DNA of 62,391 nucleotides from Rhodovibrionaceae bacterium (GTDB taxonomy: Bacteria > Pseudomonadota > Alphaproteobacteria > Kiloniellales > DSM-21159). Every line of letters begins with the position of its first letter. Positions within the stretch are counted from its first letter, which is position 1. The position numbers and the translations under genes are program-made. A model generated the notes under the pieces. The model had not been told where the DNA came from, searched no databases, and saw only the letters and a program-made list of their open reading frames with translations. The DNA lies in NCBI GenBank assembly GCA_028282405.1, contig JANQIA010000244.1, positions 1 to 62,391 of the forward strand, in the 5' to 3' direction. Shown here in pieces: positions 17,896 to 26,631 of this stretch.

Positions 17896-17967
17896 AATTG
17901 TTCCGAAACTCGGCATCGTCCCGCGCGCGTACATCCATCGTCGTCACCTTGGGAAGGGCGTCGGTCT

Positions 17968-18522
17968 GTGGCGGAAAGTGGAGACTGGTCAAGAATGCAG
18001 GGGCAGGCCGAGCCGCCATGGCTCGACGTTTTCCTCGCCAACCGGGATGAGTTGATCGCTTTCCTGAGACGCAAGGCCGGGCCACGGCATCAGCCGCACG
18101 ACCTGCTGCACGAGCTTTTCATCAGGATGTCCTGCCTCCGCGAGGCGCGCGGCATCGACAACCCCAAGGCCTATCTCTTTCGCGCCGCCGCCAATCTGGT
18201 GATCGATACCGCCCGGGCCGACCGTCATCGCGATGAGAAGATGGCGGCGGTGGCGACGGACTACCTCACCGCCCATGACCCTGCGCCGGACGCGCTGCAA
18301 GCCGCGATCGACCGCGATCGGTTGCGCCGTCTGGATCGGGCTTTGGCGAAGCTGCCGGAGGAAACGCGGGCCATGATCCATCTGCTGCGCATCGATGGCC
18401 TGAGCTACGATGCCGTTGCCCGCTTGTTCGGCGTCTCCAAGAGCACGGTCGAGAAGAGGGTGGCCAAGGCGCTGCGCCATTGCAGAGAGCTGCTCGAGCA
18501 TGGCGATACCGCCAAGCCGTGA
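17968..18522 (+). CDS. FecI-type ECF sigma factor, cassette 4 (divergent)
   Basis: ECF sigma factor of up to 184 aa, GTG 17968. ATG 17995 is an alternative that would shorten it by 9 residues. Region 2 is less typical: HDLLHELFIRMSCLREA, with NPKAYLFRAAANLVIDTARA. Region 4 is clear, with LPEETRAMIHLLRIDGLSY and AVARLFGVSKSTVEKRVAKAL. It precedes a FecR with a shortened cytoplasmic domain and receptor 4. The changes in region 2 and in the partner's anti-sigma domain may have arisen together. By eye it groups with sigma factors 2 and 3. Confidence 0.9.
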   Translation: MAESGDWSRMQGQAEPPWLDVFLANRDELIAFLRRKAGPRHQPHDLLHELFIRMSCLREARGIDNPKAYLFRAAANLVIDTARADRHRDEKMAAVATDYLTAHDPAPDALQAAIDRDRLRRLDRALAKLPEETRAMIHLLRIDGLSYDAVARLFGVSKSTVEKRVAKALRHCRELLEHGDTAKP

Positions 18523-18599
18523 GCCGGACGGTACGGTTCGCGCGCGCGCCGACGTCTTTATATTTTGACAACCCGGAGAAGCTGGACCAACGGTTGAAC

Positions 18600-19457
18600 A
18601 TGGTCGATCAGCGTCCTTCGACAGAGCGAGGCCAAGGGGCGGGCCGCTCATCCGACCGGCTTGACGATGCACTTGGCCAGATCCGTGGCGGCGAAGCCTT
18701 CCCGCCCGGCTTCGATGCGCGCGCGATCGCCCGGCGGGCGCGGCGCCGGCGCCGCGTGCGGCTCGGGGGCGGCGCTCTTGCCGTCGTTGGGCTCGTGGCA
18801 CTTTGGGGCCTTTACGCCCCCGGCTTGACGGCTGACTATGCCGCCGGGGTCGGCCACGTTGAGAGCGTCACCCTTCCCGACGGAAGCAGGGCGCAGCTCG
18901 ACAGCGGTGCTTCGATGTCTTGGTCGGAAACCGCGTCTGAACGACGGGTCCGCGTCCATGCCGGCGTTGTCGTCTTCGAGACGGCCGCGGACCCGGCCCG
19001 AGACTTCATCGTCGAATCCGCCACCGTCCAGGCACGCCCGGTCGGAACGGTTTTCGCCGTGTCGGCGGACGATGCCGGATGGTCCGCCCTGGTGCAGTCG
19101 GGGCAGGTTCGGGTCACGCTCAATGAGGGCGACGCCAGCGTCCTGATCGGCGCTGGAGAAGCGGCCGTGCGCGGTGCCGAAGGGCGGGCGCTGTCGACCG
19201 CATCCATCGACACCGGGCGGGCGCTGGCTTGGCGCGCGGGCATCCTCGACTTCAAGGACGAACCGCTTTCGGACGTCATTGCCGCGCTCGACCGCTACAG
19301 ACCCGGCCGGATCCTGCTGTTGAACGATCAAGCGGCGGCGCAGCGCTTCGATGGCGTGCTGTCGCTCGACAATATCGATCAGGCACTGGAGGTCGTGGCG
19401 GCCTCGAGCGGTCTCGAGCTCGTCGCGAACTGGCCGCTGATCGCTATTCTGCGTTAA
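18600..19457 (+). CDS. FecR-type sensor with shortened cytoplasmic domain, cassette 4
   Basis: The track start at 18480 overlaps the sigma gene by 43 bp. ATG 18600 gives 285 aa with no overlap and is preferred. The cytoplasmic part is only ~50-55 residues and lacks the tryptophan-bearing DUF4880 pattern seen in the other five FecR proteins of the island. It is replaced by a short segment with RLDDALGQIRGGEAFPPG and an arginine run (RRARRRRRVR). Membrane segment GGALAVVGLVALWGL. The periplasmic domain is normal (VTLPDGSRAQLDSGASM, VGTVFAV), as is the C-terminal RYRPGRI motif. It may act by a reduced anti-sigma contact or only as a sigma activator. Confidence 0.82.
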   Translation: MVDQRPSTERGQGAGRSSDRLDDALGQIRGGEAFPPGFDARAIARRARRRRRVRLGGGALAVVGLVALWGLYAPGLTADYAAGVGHVESVTLPDGSRAQLDSGASMSWSETASERRVRVHAGVVVFETAADPARDFIVESATVQARPVGTVFAVSADDAGWSALVQSGQVRVTLNEGDASVLIGAGEAAVRGAEGRALSTASIDTGRALAWRAGILDFKDEPLSDVIAALDRYRPGRILLLNDQAAAQRFDGVLSLDNIDQALEVVAASSGLELVANWPLIAILR

Positions 19458-19513
19458 TTCCAATCAAGCGTTACGGTTCTTCGTTTCCCATCCGTCGAAC
19501 TCAAGGAAGCGAT

Positions 19514-19528
19514 TGCGATTGGTTCGCA
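19514..19528 (+). promoter_or_regulatory. Fur-like box upstream of receptor 4
   Basis: TGCGATTGGTTCGCA is a 7-1-7 inverted repeat with 6 of 7 arm matches, 34 bp before the receptor GTG start. Confidence 0.6.
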
Positions 19529-19562
19529 GTCGGCAATGAGTTTCTGAGGTGGGGGCAAGGGC

Positions 19563-21995
19563 GTGTTTCTGACAAGATCCCGAAAGGGGCGCTGGCATAG
19601 AATTCTGTTTGTCGTTCCTCTGTTTCTGTCCGGGGGCGCAGGCGCCGCCAATCTGGAGGTTTCCGCGGAGCGCCGCGACGTTGCGGCCCAAGTGGCGCAG
19701 GGCGATACACGACCCATCGAGATTTCTCCACAGCCTTTAAGCGATGCCTTGCGTGCGCTCAGCCGGCAGACGGGCCTTCAGTTCTTCGCGGACAGCGACC
19801 TGACGCGCGGCATCGCGGCGCCGGCCGTGTCTGGCCGGATGACCGCAGATCAAGCACTGCAGCGACTTCTCGCCGGCAGCGGTCTGACCTATCGCCTGAA
19901 CGGTTCGCTGGTGACGCTGGAACGCGCGACCGCCGAGCCCGAGAGTGGTCCGCTGCGGATCGGCGACATCACCGTCACGGCCCGGCGTACCGAGGAGCTG
20001 GTGAAGGACGTGCCGGGCAGCGTTTTCGTGCTGCCCTCCGAAGAGCTCGAGAAGTCCAACATCACGGATCTCGAAGATTTCGCGTTGCGTACGCCCAACC
20101 TGAACATTGCGGAGAGCGGCAGCCGGACAGCCACCGTGATCTCGATCCGTGGTATCTCGGACGTTACAGGCGCAAGAGCGAGCGGCCCCACCGTCGGCGT
20201 CTACATAGACGAGGTGATGCTGAACCCGACGGGACGGAACACCGCGATCGACCCAAACCTCTTCGACCTGGAACGGGCCGAGGTCGCTTACGGCCCTCAG
20301 GGCACGGCCTTTGGCCGCGGCACCATCGGCGGCGCGATTAATTACGTCACCAAGAAACCGACCGAGAACTTCGAGGCGGAGTTGGAGGGTGAGGTCGGCA
20401 GCCATCCGGACGGTCTGGTGCGCGGATTGGTCAATGGTTCGCTGACCGGCGACCGCACACTGATGGCGCGGCTGGTCGCTTTCGGGCGCTACGACGACGG
20501 CTTCATCGAGACGCCGAATCTCAGCGGCGATTCCGTTGACAATCAGGACTATGGGGCACGGCTCAGCCTCCGCTCCCAGCCGACCGATCGGCTCACCCTC
20601 GACCTTGCCGGCTCCTTCGATCGCACGGACTTCTCCGGGCCGAACTATGCGACGGTCGATAGCGTCGACGGCAACGGCGATTTCGAATTCCTCATCAATA
20701 GCGACAGCGACAACCGCGTTGACCGGGGCCTCGTTTCCTTTCGCGGCACGTACGACTTCGATGTCGGCAGCTTGATCTCCAATACTTCATACTTGGACGT
20801 AAGGGCCGACCTCGATCAGGATTTTGACTTTACCGAGCTCGACCTCCTGTTCGGCACATTGAAGAATGAAGAGCAGTCGATATCCCAGGAGTTCCGTTTC
20901 GAAGCCGAGCCTTTTCCGCTCCCGCTGCTGGGAGAGAGCAGCTTTCTCCTGGGCGTCAATGGCACCTGGGCCGAGGAGGAGACGGAGTCTGTGCTCACGG
21001 TTGGCGAGGATGGCTCGCTGTTAGGGGCGACGCCAGGCGACCAGAACTTCATAGGTCCGAGCACCGAGGAGGTGTTCGACGCAGGGGTCTTCGGCGAGTT
21101 TCGCTTTCGGCCGATCGAAGACCTGGAAGTAGCCTTGGGCGGGCGCTTCAGCTACATTGAGGTCGACGTATCAGAGGAGGGCTTCGACTCGGTCAACGAG
21201 ACCTTCACCGCCTTCACGCCGAAAGCCAGTATTCTCTACGACTGGACCGACGATTTCAGCACCTATGCTCTGGTTTCCACCGGTTTCAAGTCGGGTGGCT
21301 TCAATCAGCTCGGTACCGGGCCGCTGGACGGACGCGAGTTCGACAACGAAACGGCGATCAACTACGAGGGCGGCTTCAAGTCGAGCTGGTTCGACGACCG
21401 CCTCTTCGTCAACGCCTCCGGCTTCGCCCTCTTCTATGACGATATCCAAGTCGCATCGATCCCTCCCGGATTTCCCACTGGGCGGATCGTTCAGAACGCC
21501 GGCAGCGCCCGCAGCCTGGGCAGCGAGCTGGAGGTCGCGGCCCTGCCGCTCGAAGGCTTGCAGCTCAACCTGGCCTACGGCTTCACCGATGCACAGTTCA
21601 CGGATTTCGAGGATGCGTCTGGCGGCGATGCCACGGGCGAGCAATTGCCCAACGCGCCGCGCCATACCTTGAGCGCCGTCGGCGAGTACGCCCATCCTGT
21701 CTTCGACAGTTTCGCCGATGCCTATGTTCGAGCCGAGTACAGCTACACGAGTTCATTCACCAGCACTCCGGACGTCGACGCGCGAGAATTCGACTCATAC
21801 GACGTTTTCAACTTCAGGGTGGGGTTGCGTGCCGATCGGTTCGACATCGAGGCTTTCGTCGAAAATGCCTTCAACGAGAAATATGCAACCGGTGCTACCG
21901 GCGGTGCCTTCTTCGCAGGCTTCTTCAACGTTGCCGAACCGGTCGAAGTCGGCACCGGCCGCCGCTTCGGCGTCCGGGCGCGTGTGCGGTTTTAA
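19563..21995 (+). CDS. TonB-dependent receptor with STN domain (FyuA type), cassette 4
   Basis: Outer-membrane receptor of 810 aa, GTG start, signal sequence LFVVPLFLSGGAGAA. The STN domain runs IEISPQPLSDALRALSRQTG to LLAGSGLTYRLNGS. From TVTARRTEELVKDVPGSV onward it is closely similar to receptor 5: plug with GPTVGVYIDEVMLNPTG, FDLERAEVAYGPQGTAFGRG and GGAINYVTKKPT, barrel with VGSHPDGLVRGLVNGSLTGD. The end is VENAFNEKYATG and VRARVRF. This plug pattern is that of the FyuA/IrgA branch (phenolate or related siderophores), so the ligand is uncertain. Its STN domain looks more like those of receptors 2 and 3 than that of receptor 5, which fits the FecR family it is paired with. Confidence 0.9.
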   Translation: MFLTRSRKGRWHRILFVVPLFLSGGAGAANLEVSAERRDVAAQVAQGDTRPIEISPQPLSDALRALSRQTGLQFFADSDLTRGIAAPAVSGRMTADQALQRLLAGSGLTYRLNGSLVTLERATAEPESGPLRIGDITVTARRTEELVKDVPGSVFVLPSEELEKSNITDLEDFALRTPNLNIAESGSRTATVISIRGISDVTGARASGPTVGVYIDEVMLNPTGRNTAIDPNLFDLERAEVAYGPQGTAFGRGTIGGAINYVTKKPTENFEAELEGEVGSHPDGLVRGLVNGSLTGDRTLMARLVAFGRYDDGFIETPNLSGDSVDNQDYGARLSLRSQPTDRLTLDLAGSFDRTDFSGPNYATVDSVDGNGDFEFLINSDSDNRVDRGLVSFRGTYDFDVGSLISNTSYLDVRADLDQDFDFTELDLLFGTLKNEEQSISQEFRFEAEPFPLPLLGESSFLLGVNGTWAEEETESVLTVGEDGSLLGATPGDQNFIGPSTEEVFDAGVFGEFRFRPIEDLEVALGGRFSYIEVDVSEEGFDSVNETFTAFTPKASILYDWTDDFSTYALVSTGFKSGGFNQLGTGPLDGREFDNETAINYEGGFKSSWFDDRLFVNASGFALFYDDIQVASIPPGFPTGRIVQNAGSARSLGSELEVAALPLEGLQLNLAYGFTDAQFTDFEDASGGDATGEQLPNAPRHTLSAVGEYAHPVFDSFADAYVRAEYSYTSSFTSTPDVDAREFDSYDVFNFRVGLRADRFDIEAFVENAFNEKYATGATGGAFFAGFFNVAEPVEVGTGRRFGVRARVRF

Positions 21996-22058
21996 AGGGC
22001 GCCGCCTCGCATAACCTGTTCAGTCGCTGCCGCGGAGCGAGGTTGCGCCGCTGCGCTT

Positions 22059-22226
22059 CGGTCTCTAAGACCAAATGCGAACGGTTCTCAAGTGGCCGTG
22101 GCATTCGGAAGACTGGCGCTCCGCTGGACAAGAGACCGGAGAGCGCGGGGATGAGGTCGGCAGCGTGCCGCAGGACAGGATACTGGCCCTTTACCTGGCC
22201 CACCGCGGCGCCTTGGTGAACTACGC
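22059..22226 (+). repeat. duplicated promoter/5' block before sigma factor 5
   Basis: Bases 22059-22098 (40 nt) and 22169-22226 (58 nt) are identical to 26467-26506 and 26574-26631 before and within sigma gene 6, with a more divergent spacer between. The block includes the Fur-like box and the first codons of the sigma gene. Confidence 0.85.
22076..22090 (+). promoter_or_regulatory. Fur-like box upstream of sigma factor 5
   Basis: TGCGAACGGTTCTCA, identical to the boxes before sigma factors 1 and 6. It overlaps the ATG used by the ORF track, favouring a start further downstream. Confidence 0.62.
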
Positions 22227-22680
22227 GAACGGCATCGTCGGCGATCGGGCGCGGGCCGAGGATGTGGTGCAGGAGGCATTTCTGCGTTTCGCCGCAACCC
22301 GGGAAAAGCCCGACGAGGCGATCGAACGTCCGCCCGCCTATCTCTATCGGATCGTCCGCAACCTTGCGATTGACAGAACGCGGCAGCGCACCCGAGAGGA
22401 GCGCCAGCAGGGTGAGGAACCGGCGTGGTGGATGCTGCCCGACACGCCGAGAACGCCGGAGCAGGAGGCGCTTCATCGCCAAGAGCTCGCCCGCATTTCC
22501 TCGGCGCTCGAGGCGCTCTCGCCCGAGGCCCGGCTGGCCGTTGAGATGCACCGCTTCGGCGGCTACACCTTGAGCGAGATTGCAGACCGCTTGAACATCT
22601 CTGTCGCCACAGCCCACCGTCTGGTTCGGGGCGCCATGGTCAAGATCGCCTTGCGGCTCGGGGCGCAAAGCGATGAGTGA
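22165..22680 (+). CDS. FecI-type ECF sigma factor, cassette 5
   Basis: The track start ATG 22075 lies on the Fur-like box and adds 30 residues with no family resemblance. GTG 22165 gives VPQDRILALYLAHRGALVNYA, aligned with the starts of sigma factors 1 and 6, and a protein of 171 aa. Region 2: AEDVVQEAFLRF and PPAYLYRIVRNLAIDRTRQ. Region 4: LSPEARLAVEMHRFGGYTL and EIADRLNISVATAHRLV. It precedes FecR 5 and receptor 5. The 5' part is nearly identical in DNA to sigma gene 6, evidence of recent duplication or gene conversion. Confidence 0.88.
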   Translation: MPQDRILALYLAHRGALVNYANGIVGDRARAEDVVQEAFLRFAATREKPDEAIERPPAYLYRIVRNLAIDRTRQRTREERQQGEEPAWWMLPDTPRTPEQEALHRQELARISSALEALSPEARLAVEMHRFGGYTLSEIADRLNISVATAHRLVRGAMVKIALRLGAQSDE

Positions 22681-22791
22681 AAGAAAGTCCGGCGCAATTC
22701 GTCTTAAACGAGAGGTGGACGTGCCGAACGGCGGCGGCCGTGCCGGCGCATCGTCCGCCGGCTGCAACGCCCCAACGCGGAGAGGCAGGAG

Positions 22792-23814
22792 ATGAGGGAG
22801 CAACAGCCGTCCGATCGCCGCCTGGAAGAGGCGATGGATTGGCTGCTGCGGCTGCAGGACGCCCCCGACGACGCGGCCCTGCGCAGCGCGGTGGAGGCCT
22901 GGGTCGGCGCCGGTCCGGATCATCGTCGCGCGTGGAACCAGGCCCGCAGAGCGTGGCAGGCGATGGGCCATCTACCTCCGGCGACCGCAGGCGACTGGGA
23001 CAAATCAGGCGCGTCGGGCGAGGTCGTTCAGCTGCCTCTTTCCCGCTCTGCGATGGCTGCTGGCGCGAAACGCGGCACCGCCAAAGCGCGGCGTGGCCGA
23101 CGCGGTCTGTTCGCCGCGGCGCTGGCCGCTGCGGCTTGCCTCGCCCTGGTCTTCGGGCCGCCGCTGTCCCTGCATCTCAAGGCCGATCATGTCACGTCCG
23201 TGGCTGAGACCCGCACGGTGACCCTGCCGGATGGAAGCCTTGCGCATCTGGCGCCAGAGAGCGCCATAGAGCTGCGCTTCACCGATGGGCGGCGCAGTCT
23301 CGTCCTCCTTGAGGGGACCGCCTTTTTCAACGTAAAAGCCGACCCGCAGCGCCCCTTTGTCGTCGGGGCCGATGCTCTGCAGATCGAGGTGATCGGGACG
23401 GCCTTCGGAGTCGCCCTCTCGTCCGGCGCGGTCGAGGTCGAAGTCGAAAGCGGCACGGTGGATACGCGGTCGGCCGCGGACCAGCCCTCGATCGATCAGC
23501 GTTTAAGCCGCGGCCAGACCCTGCGCTTCGATCGTGAGACGGCGGCTGTTCTGCTGGGCCGGCGGTCGCCGGATGACATGGCGTCATGGCGTGATGGCAA
23601 GCTGCTCGTCATCGACGCCTCCATCGCCGAGGTGGTCGAGCGGCTGCGTCCTTATCACGCCGGATGGATTCTGCTGGTCGATGAAGACCTCGCCGCCAAG
23701 CGGGTCAACGGCCTCTACGATCTCCGCGATCCGGATAGTGCGTTGCGCGCCCTGGTCCTGCCGGCCGGCGGCCAGGTCGAGGAAATCACCCCCTTGCTCC
23801 GCGTCTTACGATAG
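22792..23814 (+). CDS. FecR-type anti-sigma/sensor protein, cassette 5
   Basis: Sensor protein of 340 aa, ATG preceded by GGCAGGAG. The DUF4880-like region has AMDWLLRLQDAPDDAALRS and a tryptophan-rich AWVGAGPDHRRAWNQARRAW. A membrane segment (LFAAALAAAACLALVFG) is near residue 105-122. The periplasmic FecR domain has VTLPDGSLAHLAPESAI, AFFNVKADPQRPFVVGA and VIGTAFGV. The C terminus has RLRPYHAGWILLVD and VNGLYDLRDPDSAL. It shares the R-YHAG subfamily with FecR 1 and 6. Partner of sigma 5 and receptor 5. Confidence 0.9.
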   Translation: MREQQPSDRRLEEAMDWLLRLQDAPDDAALRSAVEAWVGAGPDHRRAWNQARRAWQAMGHLPPATAGDWDKSGASGEVVQLPLSRSAMAAGAKRGTAKARRGRRGLFAAALAAAACLALVFGPPLSLHLKADHVTSVAETRTVTLPDGSLAHLAPESAIELRFTDGRRSLVLLEGTAFFNVKADPQRPFVVGADALQIEVIGTAFGVALSSGAVEVEVESGTVDTRSAADQPSIDQRLSRGQTLRFDRETAAVLLGRRSPDDMASWRDGKLLVIDASIAEVVERLRPYHAGWILLVDEDLAAKRVNGLYDLRDPDSALRALVLPAGGQVEEITPLLRVLR

Positions 23815-23879
23815 CCGGCAGAACAGCGAAGTTTGCCGCCGTGAAAAAAAAGTCCGCGCGCCTCGTCATGCAACAGGAG

Positions 23880-23900
23880 TGCGAATGATAGGCATTCGTA
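23880..23900 (+). promoter_or_regulatory. Fur-like box upstream of receptor 5
   Basis: TGCGAAT-N7-ATTCGTA, a 21-bp 7-7-7 inverted repeat with 6 of 7 arm matches, 25 bp before the preferred receptor start. Confidence 0.6.
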
Positions 23901-23925
23901 ACTCTGCGTGCAGATGGGAGGGCAC

Positions 23926-26403
23926 ATGGGACAGAGGGAAAGAGCGGGTTCGGCGCCAGTGGGGCGCAGAGCGGCAGAATACAGAGCGGTCGGGCTGCGG
24001 TCGGCAGCGGTGGGGCTTGCGATGACGATCGTCGGTGTTCCGGTACTGGCGCAAGAGGGGCGCCCGGCGGAAACATGGAATGCCGGCAAAGCTCCTTATG
24101 CGACCATCGCGCAGTCGGCCGGCGCGACGGCCCAGCCGACCATCCGCTTCGACATTGCCAGCCAACCGTTGCCCACCGCACTGCTTGTATTCGGCCGGCA
24201 ATCCGAGCTGCAGGTCACGGTCGACGCCGCGGCCACGGCGGGCAGGCAAGCCCCGGCAGTCGTCGGAGACTTCACGGCGGAGGAGGCTCTCTCACGCCTG
24301 CTTGCCGGCTCTGACCTCACCTGGCGCTTTGTTGATGCCTCGACCGTCACGCTAGAGCGGGCGGTGGCCGAGCCAGAGAGCGGGCCGCTGCGGCTGGGCG
24401 ACATCACCGTCACCGCCAGGCGCACTGAGGAACTGGTGCAGGACGTGCCCGGCAGTGTGCTCGTGTTGCCGTCCCAGGAGATCGAAGAATCGAACATCGA
24501 GGATCTCGAGGACTTAGCCCTGTTCACGCCGAATTTGAATCTCGGCGATACGGGCGAGCGGCGCTTCATCGACATATCCATCCGCGGCATCTCCAACTTG
24601 ACGGGGACCCAGACAAGCGGGCCGACTGTCGGCGTCTACTTGGACGAGGTGCTATTAAACCCGACCGGTTCCACGATCGGCGTCGATCCGAACCTCTTCG
24701 ACCTGGAACGGGCGGAGGTGCTCTACGGTCCGCAGGGCACAGCCTTCGGTCGCGGCACCATCGGCGGCGCGATCAACTACGTGACCAGGAAACCGACGGA
24801 GGACTTCGAGGCGGAGATCGACGGCGAGGTCGGCAGTCATCCGGACGGTCTGGTGCGCGGATTGGTCAATGGTTCGCTGACCGGCGACCGCACGCTCATG
24901 GCGCGGCTGGTCGCCTTCGGGCGCTACGACGACGGCTTCATCGACACGCCGAACATCGGCGGCTCGAACGATGAGCAGGATTACGGCGGCCGGCTCAGCC
25001 TGCGTTCGCAGCCAACGGATCGCCTGACGCTCGACCTCGCCGGCTCCTTCGACCGCACGATATACCGTGTCCCCAATCTCGCGACGCGGGACAGCATCGA
25101 GGGTGACGACAATCTCGAGTTCCTCGTCACGAGAGACGGTGAACACCGCATCGACCGCGGGCTTGTGACCTTTCGCGGCGCCTATGACTTCGATGCCGGT
25201 ACACTGATCTCCAACACGTCCTACCTCGACACGGAAGTAAAGGCCGATAGCGACGCGGACCTGACCGAGTTCGACTCAGGCTTCAGCGAGCGGCCCAGCA
25301 CGGAGTCTGCAATCGGGCAGGAAATACGCTTCGAATCCGAAGCCTTCTCGGTACCGCTGTTGGGGCAGACCAGCTTTTTTCTCGGCGCCAATGGCACCTG
25401 GGCTGACGAGACCACTAGATTTAAAGGGTTCGCCCCTAACGGCGTGCTTGGCTTTGAGATCGATACGGGCAGGGAGGTGTTTGACATCGGCAGCTTCGGT
25501 GAAGTGCGTTTCCGCCCGATCGAAAAGCTTGAAGTCGCAGTCGGCGGGCGCTTCACCTACAACGAGGTCACGGTATCCCAAGCGGGCTTCGAGGATGCCA
25601 GCCAGTCCTTCACCAACTTTTCCCCGAAAGCCAGCCTCCTCTACGATTGGACCGACGACCTCAGCACCTATGCCTTGGTTTCTACCGGCTTCAAGTCGGG
25701 CGGCTTCAACGCGCTGGGAACGGGCGCCTTGTCCGGGCGTGAATTCGACAGCGAAACGGCGATCAACTATGAGGCCGGCGTCAAGTCGCGCTGGTTCGAT
25801 GATCGACTCTTCGTCAACGCCTCCGCCTTTGCGCTCTTCTATGACAATATTCAGGTTCCCGAGACCATCGCTGTGGGCCTGAGCAACGTGACAGCCCTCG
25901 ACAATGCCGCCTCCGCGCGCAGTCTTGGCGGTGAACTGGGTGTCGCGGCTTTGCCGCTGGAGGGTTTGCAGCTCAACTTGAACTATGGCTATGCGGACGC
26001 ACGCTTTACCGACTACGAAGACTCGCCCCGAGGTGATTTGAGCGACGAGCCGCTGCCGAATGCGCCGCGCCACACCCTGAGCTTCATCGCGGACTACGCC
26101 CATCCCGTCTTCGACGATTTCGCCGATGCCTTCATCCGCAGCGAGTACAGCTTCACCAGCAGCTTCAAGAACGTCCTCGCACCCACCCGGCCGAATTTCG
26201 ACGCCTACGACGTGCTCAATCTGCGGATTGGATTGCGCGCCGACCGTTTCGATATCGAAGCCTTCGTCGAAAACGTCTTCGACGAGATCTACGTCACCGG
26301 TATCACGGGTGCCAGCGGCTTTACCGACGCACTCGGCGTTTCCGAGCCCTTGGAAGTCGGCACCACCCGCCGCTTCGGCGTCAGGGCGCGGGTGCGGTTC
26401 TGA
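23926..26403 (+). CDS. TonB-dependent receptor with STN domain (FyuA type), cassette 5
   Basis: The track start GTG 23908 lies close to the Fur-like box. ATG 23926 follows GGGAGG by 4 bp and is preferred (825 aa). The STN domain runs FDIASQPLPTALLVFGRQSE to LLAGSDLTWRF and resembles that of receptor 1 (FDIA-QPL-TAL and LQVTV). From GDITVTARRTEELVQDVPGS onward the protein is a close paralogue of receptor 4, including VGSHPDGLVRGLVNGSLTGD. Plug: GPTVGVYLDEVLLNPTG, FDLERAEVLYGPQGTAFGRG. End: VFDEIYVTG and VRARVRF. The combination looks like an STN swap between cassettes. Ligand unknown; FyuA/IrgA branch. Confidence 0.9.
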   Translation: MGQRERAGSAPVGRRAAEYRAVGLRSAAVGLAMTIVGVPVLAQEGRPAETWNAGKAPYATIAQSAGATAQPTIRFDIASQPLPTALLVFGRQSELQVTVDAAATAGRQAPAVVGDFTAEEALSRLLAGSDLTWRFVDASTVTLERAVAEPESGPLRLGDITVTARRTEELVQDVPGSVLVLPSQEIEESNIEDLEDLALFTPNLNLGDTGERRFIDISIRGISNLTGTQTSGPTVGVYLDEVLLNPTGSTIGVDPNLFDLERAEVLYGPQGTAFGRGTIGGAINYVTRKPTEDFEAEIDGEVGSHPDGLVRGLVNGSLTGDRTLMARLVAFGRYDDGFIDTPNIGGSNDEQDYGGRLSLRSQPTDRLTLDLAGSFDRTIYRVPNLATRDSIEGDDNLEFLVTRDGEHRIDRGLVTFRGAYDFDAGTLISNTSYLDTEVKADSDADLTEFDSGFSERPSTESAIGQEIRFESEAFSVPLLGQTSFFLGANGTWADETTRFKGFAPNGVLGFEIDTGREVFDIGSFGEVRFRPIEKLEVAVGGRFTYNEVTVSQAGFEDASQSFTNFSPKASLLYDWTDDLSTYALVSTGFKSGGFNALGTGALSGREFDSETAINYEAGVKSRWFDDRLFVNASAFALFYDNIQVPETIAVGLSNVTALDNAASARSLGGELGVAALPLEGLQLNLNYGYADARFTDYEDSPRGDLSDEPLPNAPRHTLSFIADYAHPVFDDFADAFIRSEYSFTSSFKNVLAPTRPNFDAYDVLNLRIGLRADRFDIEAFVENVFDEIYVTGITGASGFTDALGVSEPLEVGTTRRFGVRARVRF

Positions 26404-26466
26404 AGGGCGCCGCCTTGCTTGGCCTGTCCTGCGGTCGCCCCACAGCGAGGTTGCGCCGCTGTGCCC

Positions 26467-26631
26467 CGGTCTCTAAGACCAAATGCGAACGGTTCTCAAG
26501 TGGCCGCGACATTCGGAAGATGGGTGCTCGGCCCAACAAGAGAACGGGAGCAAGGACGGCGTCGGCAGCGTGGCGCAGGACAGGATACTGGCCCTTTACC
26601 TGGCCCACCGCGGCGCCTTGGTGAACTACGC
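26467..26631 (+). repeat. duplicated promoter/5' block before sigma factor 6
   Basis: Second copy of the block at 22059-22226. Identical segments of 40 and 58 nt cover the Fur-like box and the 5' coding end of the sigma gene. The ends of receptor genes 4 and 5 just upstream are also alike. Confidence 0.85.
26484..26498 (+). promoter_or_regulatory. Fur-like box upstream of sigma factor 6
   Basis: TGCGAACGGTTCTCA, third exact copy of the 15-mer seen before sigma factors 1 and 5. Confidence 0.62.

Larger units (their letters stand above)
17616..17967 (+). other. 352-bp intergenic region between cassettes 3 and 4
   Basis: Contains a GC-rich hairpin just after receptor 3 (17631-17655) and a Fur-like box (17875-17895) before sigma factor 4. 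ORFs in the track here are short and have no protein-like composition. No other feature is visible. Confidence 0.6.
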
